A DNA stretch of 64,000 bases. It comes from Chitinophagaceae bacterium (GTDB taxonomy: Bacteria; Bacteroidota; Bacteroidia; Chitinophagales; Chitinophagaceae). Both the position numbers and the translations under genes were made by a program. Below, one piece after another: positions 7,867-16,425 of this stretch (its first letter is position 1; every line of letters starts with the position of its first letter). Below the pieces are notes generated by a model. The model did not search any database and was not told where the DNA came from. It saw nothing but the letters and a program-made list of their open reading frames with translations. The stretch is from NCBI GenBank assembly GCA_019638595.1, contig JAHBTJ010000002.1, positions 124,001 through 188,000 of the forward strand. Direction: 5' to 3'.

Positions 7867-8292
7867 TTAGTTTTCATCTTGTTCGTCCCAGATTTTCGTC
7901 ACGTTGTCAATTTGTTTATTTGTCATTTGTGTTGTTCCAATTAAAGTTCTTACACCATATATCATAATCATTGATGCCTTTCCTGTTTCAATAAAATATT
8001 TTAACTCACTCCCATTTTGTAATTGAATATGTCCGAGCGTAACCGCCTTGTCTTTGTAACCTTTAAAGTCATCATACAATTTGTCAACCGCTCTTGTCAA
8101 GTCCCCTATATTTATTTGTCCTTCTTGTTTAGTAATTAGCCGCCTTGTTGTCAGAATGCTATAGTTGTCGGCGTCAATAATCGTTGAGCAAATAATAAGT
8201 TCATTTTCTGCCAAATTAGGTTGAAGCCCAGAGTAGGGAAAATCTAAATTGGATTCATAAAACTTTGTCCACTTGAAATCATACGGTTTCAT
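7867..8292 (-). CDS. Hypothetical soluble protein upstream of the RDD gene
   Basis: I do not recognise this protein. From the ATG at 8292 it has 141 residues, beginning MKPYDFKWTKFYESNLDF, mixed alpha/beta in look, with no signal peptide or membrane segment and an acidic end (IWDEQDEN). A longer frame starts at 8352, but 8292 is preferred: it has an AGGAG ribosome-binding site 7 nt upstream, and the sequence AATATTTG (plus-strand 8318-8325), close to the TAnnTTTG -7 consensus, lies between the two starts. It probably shares a transcript with the RDD gene. Its AT-richness contrasts with the sugar genes that follow. Confidence 0.65.
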   Translation of the reverse strand: MKPYDFKWTKFYESNLDFPYSGLQPNLAENELIICSTIIDADNYSILTTRRLITKQEGQINIGDLTRAVDKLYDDFKGYKDKAVTLGHIQLQNGSELKYFIETGKASMIMIYGVRTLIGTTQMTNKQIDNVTKIWDEQDEN

Positions 8293-8447
8293 TGTACTTC
8301 TCCTGATAGAAGCGATACAAATATTGTGTATTGATTTATCGGACTTTATCATTTAAGTTACTGCTAACTTGTAAATATATATCCATACTCCAGAGCAGTT
8401 GTGTTAGCATCATTGCCGTAACTGTTCCATAAAGGACAAATAGATCG

Positions 8448-8494
8448 CCACCTCTTGCTACCTTATGCCCTCCACCTTGCACCTTTTACCTTTA
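8448..8494 (-). repeat. Degenerate intergenic repeat, AAGGTG-type module, after exuT
   Basis: Starting directly after the exuT stop and read on the minus strand, this is a run of similar purine-rich words (AAGGTAAAAGGTGCAAGGTG and variants). It resembles the stretch at 59549-59640, which likewise follows a stop codon directly. Part of the window-wide repeat family described in the findings. Confidence 0.5.
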
Positions 8495-9907
8495 TCACAG
8501 ATCCGTAATCAACTTATACTTCGGCACCAGCGATTTCATGATAAACCAGGCGATCAAATACGCGATAGCGCAAAAAGTAAACATAATGGTATAGCCGGTT
8601 TCAATATGCCCAAGCGCTTTATAGTGGTCGAATAATGCACCGCCTATTTTGGTAATTAAAACACCTCCCAGTCCACCTGCCATGCCGCCAATGCCTACTA
8701 CAGAGCCAACTGCTTTTTTGGGAAACATATCGGAAACCGTAGTAAAAATATTAGCGCTCCAGGCCTGGTGAGCCGACGCGCCTATACCAATAAGCAGTAC
8801 AGGAGCCCAAAAGCTTATTTCACCCAATGATTGCGCTGCCAGTACCACAAGGGGTATAAATGCAATGATCAGCATTGCTTTCATTCTGCCATCATAAGCC
8901 GAGTATCCTTTTTTAATATAGTATGCCGGGAACCAACCGCCTCCAATGCTGCCTACCATTGTCATACTGTAAAGCACAGCCAAAGGAATGGCCATTTGCG
9001 TCAGCTCCAGGTGATATTGATCTTTAAGGTAAGCGGGCAGCCAAAATAAAAAGAACCACCACACTCCGTCTGTCATAAATTTTCCAACAGCAAACGCCCA
9101 GGTTTGATTATAGCCTAAAAGCTTCACCCAGGATACTTTTTTTTCTTTACCGGCTTCTTCCGCTATTTCCGCTTCATCGGCATCGCTGTTAATATAAGCC
9201 AGTTCCGCAGCGCTCAGCCTCTTTTGTTTTTCTGGTTTATCGTAATGAAGGAACCAAAAGATCAGCCATAAAAAACCAATCAGCCCGATTATAATAAAAG
9301 CGGCCTGCCAGCCCCATTGTTCTGCTATCCATGGTACGGTAAGTGGCGCCAGGATAGCGCCAATCGTGGTGCCTGAATTAAATATACCAACCGCCAACGA
9401 TCTTTCTTTCTTGGGAAAATATTCTGCGGTGGCTTTAATGGCTGCGGGAAAATTCCCGGCTTCTCCTACTGCTAAAAAAGCCCTGGCGAAAATAAAGCCC
9501 AGCACCGAAACCGGGATAGCGGCTAAACCCAACCAGCCCAAAGTGGTATGGAGCGTATTTCCTATGGCAATGGATTCTGCGTGTATAACTGCGCCTACAG
9601 ACCATATAATGATCGCCCATGCATACCCCTTTTTCGTTCCCAGCTTATCAACAATGCGCCCGGCGAATAAAAGAGCAATTGCATAGGTAAATTGAAATGC
9701 GGCTGCAATATTGGCGTAATCTGTGTTGCTCCAGCCAAACTCTTCTTCCAGCCGGGGCTTCAGCAAGCTCAGCACCTGCCTGTCGAGATAGTTTACCGTT
9801 GTTGCAAAAAACAGTAAAGCGCATATATACCACCGGTAGTTTCCAACTCCTTTTGAGCCGGTTGAACCTGTTATGGATTGCTGAAGGTCGGGAAGTTTTG
9901 TTGACAT
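8495..9907 (-). CDS. exuT: Hexuronate transporter of the major facilitator superfamily (ExuT-like)
   Basis: A 470-residue MFS permease with about twelve hydrophobic segments, in the anion:cation symporter group that carries ExuT. The N-terminal domain shows NYLDRQVLSLLKP in helix 1, the loop GRIVDKLGTKKGYAWAIIIW between helices 2 and 3, and FLAVGEAGNFPAAIKATAEY, which is characteristic of hexuronate and related sugar-acid carriers. A charged cytoplasmic loop with many Glu residues lies near 225-255. It is the last gene of a minus-strand run kdgK-eda-uxaC-exuT, 30 nt after uxaC, which supports galacturonate and glucuronate as substrates. A degenerate repeat starts immediately after its stop. 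Confidence 0.9.
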   Translation of the reverse strand: MSTKLPDLQQSITGSTGSKGVGNYRWYICALLFFATTVNYLDRQVLSLLKPRLEEEFGWSNTDYANIAAAFQFTYAIALLFAGRIVDKLGTKKGYAWAIIIWSVGAVIHAESIAIGNTLHTTLGWLGLAAIPVSVLGFIFARAFLAVGEAGNFPAAIKATAEYFPKKERSLAVGIFNSGTTIGAILAPLTVPWIAEQWGWQAAFIIIGLIGFLWLIFWFLHYDKPEKQKRLSAAELAYINSDADEAEIAEEAGKEKKVSWVKLLGYNQTWAFAVGKFMTDGVWWFFLFWLPAYLKDQYHLELTQMAIPLAVLYSMTMVGSIGGGWFPAYYIKKGYSAYDGRMKAMLIIAFIPLVVLAAQSLGEISFWAPVLLIGIGASAHQAWSANIFTTVSDMFPKKAVGSVVGIGGMAGGLGGVLITKIGGALFDHYKALGHIETGYTIMFTFCAIAYLIAWFIMKSLVPKYKLITDL

Positions 9908-9937
9908 GATTTGGTTTTACAATCGTTCGGGAAATAT

Positions 9938-11335
9938 TTAAACAAGATTGAAATATTGTTTCGCATTATTATAGCAGATATCCTGCACCATTTTACCCAA
10001 CCAGGGTATATCTTTCGGCAGTTCTCCGTTTTCTACATCAGCTCCTACCAGGTTACAGAGTATCCGCCTGAAATATTCATGGCGCGGAAATGACAGGAAA
10101 CTTCTTGAATCGGTTGTCATTCCAACAAACCTGCTCAGTAAACCCATATTGCTCAATATATTCATCTGCTCTTCCATGCCATTCTTCTGATCAAGAAACC
10201 ACCAGCCGGATCCGAATTGAATTTTGCCCGGTATTTTTCCATCCTGGAAATTTCCCGTCATGGTAGCATATACGGCGTTATGCGAAGGGTTGTTATTATA
10301 AATAATGGTTTTGGCCAATTGATTTTCATTGTCGAGCCGGTTAAAAAACTGCGACATGGGTTGCGCCACGTGCCAATCGCCGATAGAATCAACACCCGCA
10401 TCAGCGCCCAATATATTTAACAGGCGACTGTTATTATTGCGCAAAGCTCCTATGTGAAATTGTTGTACCCAGCCGCGCTGTGCATTCCACTGGCAAATAA
10501 AATACAGGGTGGCAGACTTAAACCGGCTGACCTCTTTTTCCTCCAGGGCTTTCCCTTTTCGTATGTTGCTGAAGCTTCTCTCCAGATATTTCATCGTAAA
10601 GTCATCGGCATACATGGTTTCCAAACCGTGGTCGGAGATACGACAACCTGTTTCATGAAAAAAATCATGCCTCAGCTTTAAGGCTTCAAGTAAGTCTTCG
10701 TATGTTTTTATATTTTTTTTAGCCGCCTGTTCCAGTTGTTTGATATAGCTGTTATAGGTTGATGCGTTTTCAACCGCCATCGCCTTATCAGGACGAAAAG
10801 CAGAAAATACTTTCGGCGCCCCTTTCATTTTCTTTAAAGCGATATGATATTCTAAAGAGTCTGCAGGATCATCTGTTGTACATAAAACCTCCGCCTTAAA
10901 TTTTTTGAGTATGGTTTGTACAGGAAGCTTCTTCAATTTATCGTTGCATTCCTTGTAAATATCTTTGGCTGTTTTTTCGTTCAGTATTTTTTTTATGCCA
11001 AAAGCACGTTGCAGCTCAAGATGCGTCCAGTGATATAGCGGGTTGCGCATAGTGTAAGGCACTGTAGCAGCCCATCGTTCAAACTTCGTATAGTCATCAG
11101 CGCTACCGGTAATGTCATTTTCATCTATACCGTTGGTACGCATGGCCCTCCATTTGTAATGATCACCCTTTAGCCATATTTCGGTTATGTTTTTAAATTG
11201 TTTGTTAGATGCTATCTCTGCCGGCGGTAAGTGATTATGATAGTCTATGATCGGCATGTTTTCTGCATAATCATGATATAATTTTTTAGCAGTTGGAGTC
11301 TGCAATAGAAAATCCTGGTCGAGAAACTTTTTCAT
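9938..11335 (-). CDS. uxaC: Glucuronate/galacturonate isomerase UxaC
   Basis: UxaC interconverts D-glucuronate with D-fructuronate and D-galacturonate with D-tagaturonate, the first intracellular step of hexuronate breakdown. The protein from the ATG at 11335 has 465 residues, the normal length (466-470). Features are IIDYHNHLPP near residue 28, a metal-binding His pair in the amidohydrolase fold, the segment CTTDDPADSLEYH, and SFLSFPRHEYFRRILCNLVG near the end. The open frame extends up to 11401, but that would overlap the aldolase gene by 32 nt and add a tail foreign to the family, so 11335, 34 nt after the aldolase stop, is chosen. Confidence 0.95.
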   Translation of the reverse strand: MKKFLDQDFLLQTPTAKKLYHDYAENMPIIDYHNHLPPAEIASNKQFKNITEIWLKGDHYKWRAMRTNGIDENDITGSADDYTKFERWAATVPYTMRNPLYHWTHLELQRAFGIKKILNEKTAKDIYKECNDKLKKLPVQTILKKFKAEVLCTTDDPADSLEYHIALKKMKGAPKVFSAFRPDKAMAVENASTYNSYIKQLEQAAKKNIKTYEDLLEALKLRHDFFHETGCRISDHGLETMYADDFTMKYLERSFSNIRKGKALEEKEVSRFKSATLYFICQWNAQRGWVQQFHIGALRNNNSRLLNILGADAGVDSIGDWHVAQPMSQFFNRLDNENQLAKTIIYNNNPSHNAVYATMTGNFQDGKIPGKIQFGSGWWFLDQKNGMEEQMNILSNMGLLSRFVGMTTDSRSFLSFPRHEYFRRILCNLVGADVENGELPKDIPWLGKMVQDICYNNAKQYFNLV

Positions 11336-11369
11336 ATAGTCTTTAAAAGGGAGTGTTTTAGAACGATAA

Positions 11370-12035
11370 TTATTTTTTTCCTGCCTTTTGGATGTATTCA
11401 ATAATACTTTTTACGTGCGTCGTTACTTTATCATACTGCCCGCTATTCAGCCAGTCGGGCGGAAAAAGCTGGGAGCCAATTCCTACTGCCGCCACACCGC
11501 TTTTAAACCAACTGCTAATATCATCCTGTGTTGGCTCAACACCTCCGGTTGCCATGAGCTGAACATGGGGGAAAACAGCTTTTACGGCCTTTATAAAGGG
11601 AGGCCCACCCAGTTGTTTTGCCGGGAAAATTTTTACAATATTTATTCCCCGGTTTTCAGCCATCCCTATTTCAGAAGGCGTAGCGCAACCGGGCATCCAC
11701 AATTTATTATGTTTTGATGCTACTTTATATATTTCTTCATTAATAAGCGGCGATATTAAAAAATCAGCGCCTGCATGAATGAACTGTTCAGCCTGTTGCC
11801 CGTTTTTAATAGTGCCGATACCAAGTATCATCCCCGGTAATGACTCACTGCAGAATTTTCTCAATTCTATAAATATGTCGAACGAATTTTCATTGCGGTT
11901 CGTAAATTCAAACAATCGAACGCCTGCATTGTATGATGCCTGTAGTACATTTTTACAAACCGTTACATCCGTATGCGTAAACAACGGCATAAAGCCGGTT
12001 TGTTTTACAAGCGCTGCTATTTCCTGTTGAGTCAT
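11370..12035 (-). CDS. eda: KDPG/KHG aldolase
   Basis: A 221-residue class I aldolase that splits 2-keto-3-deoxy-6-phosphogluconate into pyruvate and glyceraldehyde 3-phosphate. The Schiff-base Lys lies in NIVKIFPAKQLGG around residue 135, the general Glu in RLFEFTNRN near 43, and the phosphate-binding loops are MATGGVEP and VAAVGIGSQLF near the end. Slightly longer than the classic 210 residues but otherwise complete. It sits between kdgK and uxaC in the uronate operon, which fits the last step after KDG kinase. A repeat element fills the 109 nt between kdgK and this gene. Confidence 0.94.
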   Translation of the reverse strand: MTQQEIAALVKQTGFMPLFTHTDVTVCKNVLQASYNAGVRLFEFTNRNENSFDIFIELRKFCSESLPGMILGIGTIKNGQQAEQFIHAGADFLISPLINEEIYKVASKHNKLWMPGCATPSEIGMAENRGINIVKIFPAKQLGGPPFIKAVKAVFPHVQLMATGGVEPTQDDISSWFKSGVAAVGIGSQLFPPDWLNSGQYDKVTTHVKSIIEYIQKAGKK

Positions 12036-12046
12036 GTTATGTAGTT

Positions 12047-12140
12047 GTTTCGGGTTTATAGTTTATGGTTTGAGGTTTATGGTTTTCAAGTTTCCCACAG
12101 CAGTAAACTACAAACCAAAAACAATAAACCTCTCACTTCT
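12047..12140 (-). repeat. Degenerate hairpin-prone intergenic repeat after kdgK
   Basis: Read on the minus strand from about 5-10 nt after the kdgK stop, this AT-rich stretch repeats words like GGTTTATTG, GGTTTGTAG and CATAAAC, and its two halves are imperfect inverted copies around a centre holding TTTCCCACA (plus 12091-12099). The same centre and flanks occur at 35434-35510. Function unknown; see findings. Confidence 0.6.
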
Positions 12141-12144
12141 CGCC

Positions 12145-13152
12145 TTACCTGATGATTTTCCCGCTTCCCCCCTGTTTAATCACTGTATTTACTTCATCCA
12201 GCGTTGCAATATTAAAATCGCCGGTAATGCTGTGTTTAATAACACCGCAGGCTGTTGCAAATTCAATGGTTTCACTCAATGATAATTTATTTTTTAAACC
12301 ATGAATTATCCCTGCCATAAAAGCATCACCTGCGCCAATCCGTTCGGCAATCTGCTGTATATAATATGGTTTGGATTGATGAATATGTCCATCATTCCAT
12401 AAATACCCGATATACTGGTTGGCGCTGGCGCTTTCCTGCACCCGCATGGTCATGGCTATATGCTTTACCTGCGGCAATTTCTCTTTGATCAGTTTAAAAC
12501 TGCTTTCAACAAGATTGTTTTCATCAGGTTCAATTCCAAAATACAGTTTAGCAGTATCTATATCGGCCAGTAAAACATCACAGTATTGCAGTAAGCCGGG
12601 CATTACTTCAGAAGGTTTTTTGCCATATTTCCAAAGCGTATTGCGGTAATTGAAATCGGCGGAAACTGTAAGTCCGTTTTGCCTGGCAGCGATCAAAGCT
12701 TCCTCGCAAACTGCAGCAAGATCTTCATTAAGCGCCGGCGTTATACCACTCCAGTGAAACCAACCAGAAGCTTCCAATATCTTTTTCCACGAAATGTCGC
12801 CTTTTTTCAAAAAGCTGAAGGATGAATATTCCCGGTCGTAAATTATCCTGCCGGGTCTTGCACCCTGCCCGCTTTCATAATAATAGGTGCCCACCCGGCT
12901 ACCTTTTGCAGGCACTATTTCCGTTTCAACGCAATATTTGTGTAACTGGGATAATCCTGCTCTTGTTAATTCATTACCGGGCATTGCAGTGATATAGAGC
13001 GCAGGATTGCCAAAGATGGACAAAGAAACAGCTATATTAGCCTCCGAGCCTGCCCAATGCATCTCCAGTGTATCTGCCTGTACCAGCTTTTGTTGAGAGG
13101 GGGGGGTAAGCCTGAGCAAGTATTCACCAAATAAGGCAATTTTTTTATTCAT
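12145..13152 (-). CDS. kdgK: 2-keto-3-deoxygluconate kinase, PfkB family
   Basis: A 335-residue PfkB-family sugar kinase. The N-terminal part MNKKIALFGEYLLRLTPP followed by a Gly/Ser substrate loop (AGSEANIAVSLS near 34-45) and the C-terminal anion hole and catalytic base ERIGAGDAFMAGIIHGL near 280-296 define the fold. Among PfkB enzymes this fits 2-keto-3-deoxygluconate kinase, and the gene heads the minus-strand run with eda, uxaC and exuT. It phosphorylates KDG to KDPG, the substrate of the next enzyme. Sugar specificity is inferred from context. Confidence 0.92.
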   Translation of the reverse strand: MNKKIALFGEYLLRLTPPSQQKLVQADTLEMHWAGSEANIAVSLSIFGNPALYITAMPGNELTRAGLSQLHKYCVETEIVPAKGSRVGTYYYESGQGARPGRIIYDREYSSFSFLKKGDISWKKILEASGWFHWSGITPALNEDLAAVCEEALIAARQNGLTVSADFNYRNTLWKYGKKPSEVMPGLLQYCDVLLADIDTAKLYFGIEPDENNLVESSFKLIKEKLPQVKHIAMTMRVQESASANQYIGYLWNDGHIHQSKPYYIQQIAERIGAGDAFMAGIIHGLKNKLSLSETIEFATACGVIKHSITGDFNIATLDEVNTVIKQGGSGKIIR

Positions 13153-13251
13153 ATCCGGTAACTATCAGCCGAAAGTAACGCAAATCAATGAAAATAAGTC
13201 CATAGAAGACGCTTAATACAGGGAGCGGAAAAAATTTGCCGGCAGCAAAAC

Positions 13252-13279
13252 AAAAAACCTCCCGGATGGGAGGCTTTTT
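13252..13279 (-). terminator. Rho-independent terminator after the T9SS cargo gene
   Basis: A perfect 6-bp stem CCTCCC/GGGAGG with a GGAT loop, flanked by A6 on the left and T5 on the right, so it can work in both directions. It lies 21-48 nt after the stop of the minus-strand gene at 13300. Confidence 0.85.
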
Positions 13280-13299
13280 CGCAGTTGGTTTTGGGGCTA

Positions 13300-15432
13300 T
13301 TATTGATTAAACTTGATAAATTTTACAATTACGGGTGATGGTAATTGCATTGTTTTAATAAAATAGGTCCCCGGCAATAAGTTCAGAATATCTATTTCAA
13401 CAGTAGTTTGGTGTTTGGTATTCACCCGTTTTACAACTGAACCGGATATATTGACAATTGCTAATTCTGAAATGCTGCGTGAGTCCGGAATTTTTATAAA
13501 TATTTTTTCCCTGGCAGGTATAGGGTAAACCCTCAAAACATCCGGATGCTGGTACCGGACGGCTCGGATACCGGAATAAAACACACGCCCATCCGTTCCG
13601 ATCAATTTGATCCGGTATATATTATTACCGGTAATTAAATTTTTATCATATGCGTAATATGTTGATTCATTTTCTGTTTTTGAAGGAATGAACTCCAAAA
13701 TGTCGGAAAAGCTTTTTCCGTCCGCCGACTTTTCAATATAATATCCTTTGTATTGGTCTATATCCGCTATCTGCCATTTGAGCGTTACAGCATTGCGGCT
13801 TAAAGATGCTTCCCAGTACAATATTTTTTGAGGCAGCGGATTATTGGGATAATCCGTTGAGCCTGCCAGGGTAAAGCTGCCAAAACCAGTAACAGAGGTG
13901 CTGGTAATAGAGCCGTTGGAGCCGGGCATACCGCTGAAGCTGCTTACCCCCTGGTTGGCCCATGCTGAGCCGTCAAAATGAACAACCCTCAAAGCGTTCA
14001 TATCTGTTATACCACCGCTGTTGGGGTCAAAATAAGTAAGCTCTACCTGCGCAGACCCGCTGCCGGCTACATTCCAGTATTCGAGGCGGCTGGCATGGTG
14101 AATGCCTGTTCCCATAACGCCGCTTATTTCCAGGTAAGGATCACCTCTTACATACGAAACGGTAAATGTTCCGGTAGCGTTTCGCAGCAAAAGCGGGCGG
14201 AGCTTGTCATTAATACCGACCGGGAATGCGAAATCGCCGCCTGAAAGTCCCGATTTTTGAACAGGACCTTCAATATAGGAAAGATCACAGCCTATATCGT
14301 TGTAAGAAAGGTTGGAATAATCGTGTGCGCAGCTTTGCAGTGAGGCTGTAGCGGTAAGCATGAGCAAAGAAGACGCTGTTGTTATCATCCTGCCATTTTG
14401 AAGACTTAAAACACCCGAAACCGAGAGCGGTCTTGACAGGCTTGTACGGGTATTATTTAATACAAGGTGCTGGAATGAAATAGTTCCTGTTCCGCCTCCG
14501 CCACCAATATGCTGAACGGTTCCCGGCAACTGAACGGCTCCCGTCATATAGTCGCTTCCTATGTCTATATATGATGTTCCGGACGCCAGTATATTGCCGT
14601 AAATGTTGAAATTGCCGGTATGCGTTCCCAGGGAATTGGGTTTAAAGGAAAAGAAGCCCGATAAAATGTTCAGATCATTCTGTATAATGCAATCACGGGC
14701 AGAGCCTATCCCTCCAAAATTCACATTGGCTTCGATGTATAAATGCCCGTATGTTCTTCCGCTCATAGACGGACCTACACCATTTACCTGGTGCCTGTAA
14801 ATGCTTCCGCTGTTGAATATCGTTATCGCGTCCGGCGCGGTAAGTCCGAAAGGATTTCCGCCATCTTTAAAAATGTAAGTTGCCCCGGTTTGAAATATTA
14901 CAGTGTTCCTGTTGGCAGCGGTATTTCCAAAAGGATTTCCTGCGAACCCGCTGTTGGCGGTAAATACTGATCCTGTTGAAAATACAATGGAATTGGGAGA
15001 AGCTGCCGTTAAGCGGTGTGATGAACCGGAAAAGGACAGGTTGCCCTGTATTTGCGCGGTGAAACCGGAACCAATATCCAGGAGTATGGCGTTGGAGCCG
15101 GTAATATCCAACGCAGATCCCGGCTCAACAACAAAATGTGGTGCAGGCACAGACGCGTTGCCTATATTGATTGTACTACTGGTTGCTGCGCTGAATGTAA
15201 CACTGGCATTGTTATGAACCCTTATTTTACCAACGGTTTCAGAAACGGGCACATCAGTAACCGTTGCGGCAATATTGAATTCAAGAATATCGTTTGGGGC
15301 AGGAGTAATTCTTTGGGGCGACCAGTTGGAAGATACGGCCCATGAACCTGAAGTTACGGTCCATGTATAGGTTTGCTGTGCTTTTAGTATAAAAGGCAGC
15401 AATGCAATGCAGGTCAGCAGGCGCTTTTTCAT
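13300..15432 (-). CDS. Secreted protein with T9SS type A C-terminal sorting domain
   Basis: A 710-residue secreted protein. A signal peptide (MKKRLLTCIALLPFILKAQQ) is followed by a long, Ser/Thr/Gly/Asn-rich region of short beta repeats starting TYTWTVTSGSWAVSSNWSP, a style typical of beta-helix or adhesin-like surface proteins of Bacteroidota. Around residues 530-620 is a domain beginning LYWEASLSRNAVTLKWQ, commonly seen ahead of sorting domains. The last 85 residues (VYPIPAREKIFIKIPDSRSI through LPGTYFIKTM) form a type A T9SS sorting domain, which directs export through the type IX machine. No catalytic motif is visible; adhesion or matrix binding is a guess. It lies beside gldFG, although these face away. 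A good terminator follows. Confidence 0.9.
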   Translation of the reverse strand: MKKRLLTCIALLPFILKAQQTYTWTVTSGSWAVSSNWSPQRITPAPNDILEFNIAATVTDVPVSETVGKIRVHNNASVTFSAATSSTINIGNASVPAPHFVVEPGSALDITGSNAILLDIGSGFTAQIQGNLSFSGSSHRLTAASPNSIVFSTGSVFTANSGFAGNPFGNTAANRNTVIFQTGATYIFKDGGNPFGLTAPDAITIFNSGSIYRHQVNGVGPSMSGRTYGHLYIEANVNFGGIGSARDCIIQNDLNILSGFFSFKPNSLGTHTGNFNIYGNILASGTSYIDIGSDYMTGAVQLPGTVQHIGGGGGTGTISFQHLVLNNTRTSLSRPLSVSGVLSLQNGRMITTASSLLMLTATASLQSCAHDYSNLSYNDIGCDLSYIEGPVQKSGLSGGDFAFPVGINDKLRPLLLRNATGTFTVSYVRGDPYLEISGVMGTGIHHASRLEYWNVAGSGSAQVELTYFDPNSGGITDMNALRVVHFDGSAWANQGVSSFSGMPGSNGSITSTSVTGFGSFTLAGSTDYPNNPLPQKILYWEASLSRNAVTLKWQIADIDQYKGYYIEKSADGKSFSDILEFIPSKTENESTYYAYDKNLITGNNIYRIKLIGTDGRVFYSGIRAVRYQHPDVLRVYPIPAREKIFIKIPDSRSISELAIVNISGSVVKRVNTKHQTTVEIDILNLLPGTYFIKTMQLPSPVIVKFIKFNQ

Positions 15433-15558
15433 TGTTGTTCCGGTTACGTAATAAAATAAATAATACGCATAGGAATTAGATTTAAAGGTAGCTTCCGTAA
15501 GTTATGATTATTTTTTAAATACGTATTAATATTTTTCAGTGTTGTGGGTACACAATTG

Positions 15559-15566
15559 TATTTTTG
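15559..15566 (+). promoter_or_regulatory. Candidate -7 element upstream of gldF
   Basis: TATTTTTG matches TAnnTTTG and lies 86 nt before the gldF ATG in the divergent intergenic stretch 15433-15651. No convincing -33 box accompanies it. The leader would contain the GC-rich hairpin at 15595-15624. Confidence 0.3.
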
Positions 15567-15594
15567 AGCCTGTCTGAATACCCTAACCGGGCAG

Positions 15595-15624
15595 GCCCGC
15601 CCGGATGACACTGGTCGGACGGGC
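15595..15624. repeat. GC-rich imperfect inverted repeat upstream of gldF
   Basis: Arms GCCCGCCCGG (15595-15604) and TCGGACGGGC (15615-15624) pair with two mismatches around a 10-nt loop. The block is conspicuously GC-rich in an AT-rich intergenic stretch and has no T run, so it is not a classic terminator. Confidence 0.4.
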
Positions 15625-15651
15625 ATTCCATCATCCAGAATAAACTATTAC

Positions 15652-16371
15652 ATGTTCGCGATTTGTAAAAAAGAGCTCAGGCAGTTTTTTAGTAATCTTA
15701 CCGGTTATATTGCCATTGTTATTTTCCTGTTGCTAAGCGGTTTATTCCTGTTCGTATTTCCGGATAGCAACGTTTTTGACGCCGGCTATGCCACGCTCGA
15801 CCCCTTTTTTGAGCTGGCTCCCTGGATATTGCTGCTATTGATACCTGCCATTACCATGCGCAGCTTTGCCGATGAGTTTAAGGCAGGCACTTACGAAATA
15901 TTGGTAACCCGTCCTTTGAGCAAATGGAATATTATTGCCGGTAAATACCTGGCCTGTTTGATTATTGTGCTGGTAGCCTTATTGCCTACGCTGGTATATG
16001 TTTTTGCCATCAGGGGCCTTTCCGACAGCGGCATAGACAGCGGGGGAATAGCTGGTTCTTATACAGGATTGTTCTTCCTGTCGGCTGCCTTTACTGCTGT
16101 GGGCATCTGTTGCAGCAGCTTTACCGGCAACGCGGTAGTTTCGTTTTTAATAAGCGCTTTCATTTGTTTTATATTATACAGCGGTTTTACCGCTATCAGT
16201 AAAACCGCTTCTTTACAGGGGGGGCTGGATTATATAATAGAAATGATCGGTATGGATTTTCATTACCGCAGCCTCAGCCGCGGGGCGCTCGACTCGCGGG
16301 ATATTATTTATTTCCTGAGCCTGGTGGTTTTCTTTCTTTTCATCACCCATAAAAAATTATTGAACCGCTGA
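15652..16371 (+). CDS. gldF: Gliding motility ABC transporter permease GldF
   Basis: A 239-residue membrane protein with six hydrophobic segments, the permease subunit of the GldA-GldF-GldG ABC transporter linked to gliding and type IX secretion in Bacteroidota. It opens MFAICKKELRQFFSNLTGYI and contains PAITMRSFADEFKAGTYEIL, the conserved ABC-2 permease loop carrying a charged EF/K motif, then LVTRPLSKWNIIAGKYLA. Length and order fit GldF. gldG follows after about 50 nt on the same strand; the ATPase gene gldA is not in the window and must lie elsewhere. Confidence 0.95.
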   Translation: MFAICKKELRQFFSNLTGYIAIVIFLLLSGLFLFVFPDSNVFDAGYATLDPFFELAPWILLLLIPAITMRSFADEFKAGTYEILVTRPLSKWNIIAGKYLACLIIVLVALLPTLVYVFAIRGLSDSGIDSGGIAGSYTGLFFLSAAFTAVGICCSSFTGNAVVSFLISAFICFILYSGFTAISKTASLQGGLDYIIEMIGMDFHYRSLSRGALDSRDIIYFLSLVVFFLFITHKKLLNR

Positions 16372-16425
16372 TCTCATTAAACGGAGCATGAAGCGTCTTT
16401 TCATACAAAGAAAATGTACATGTGC

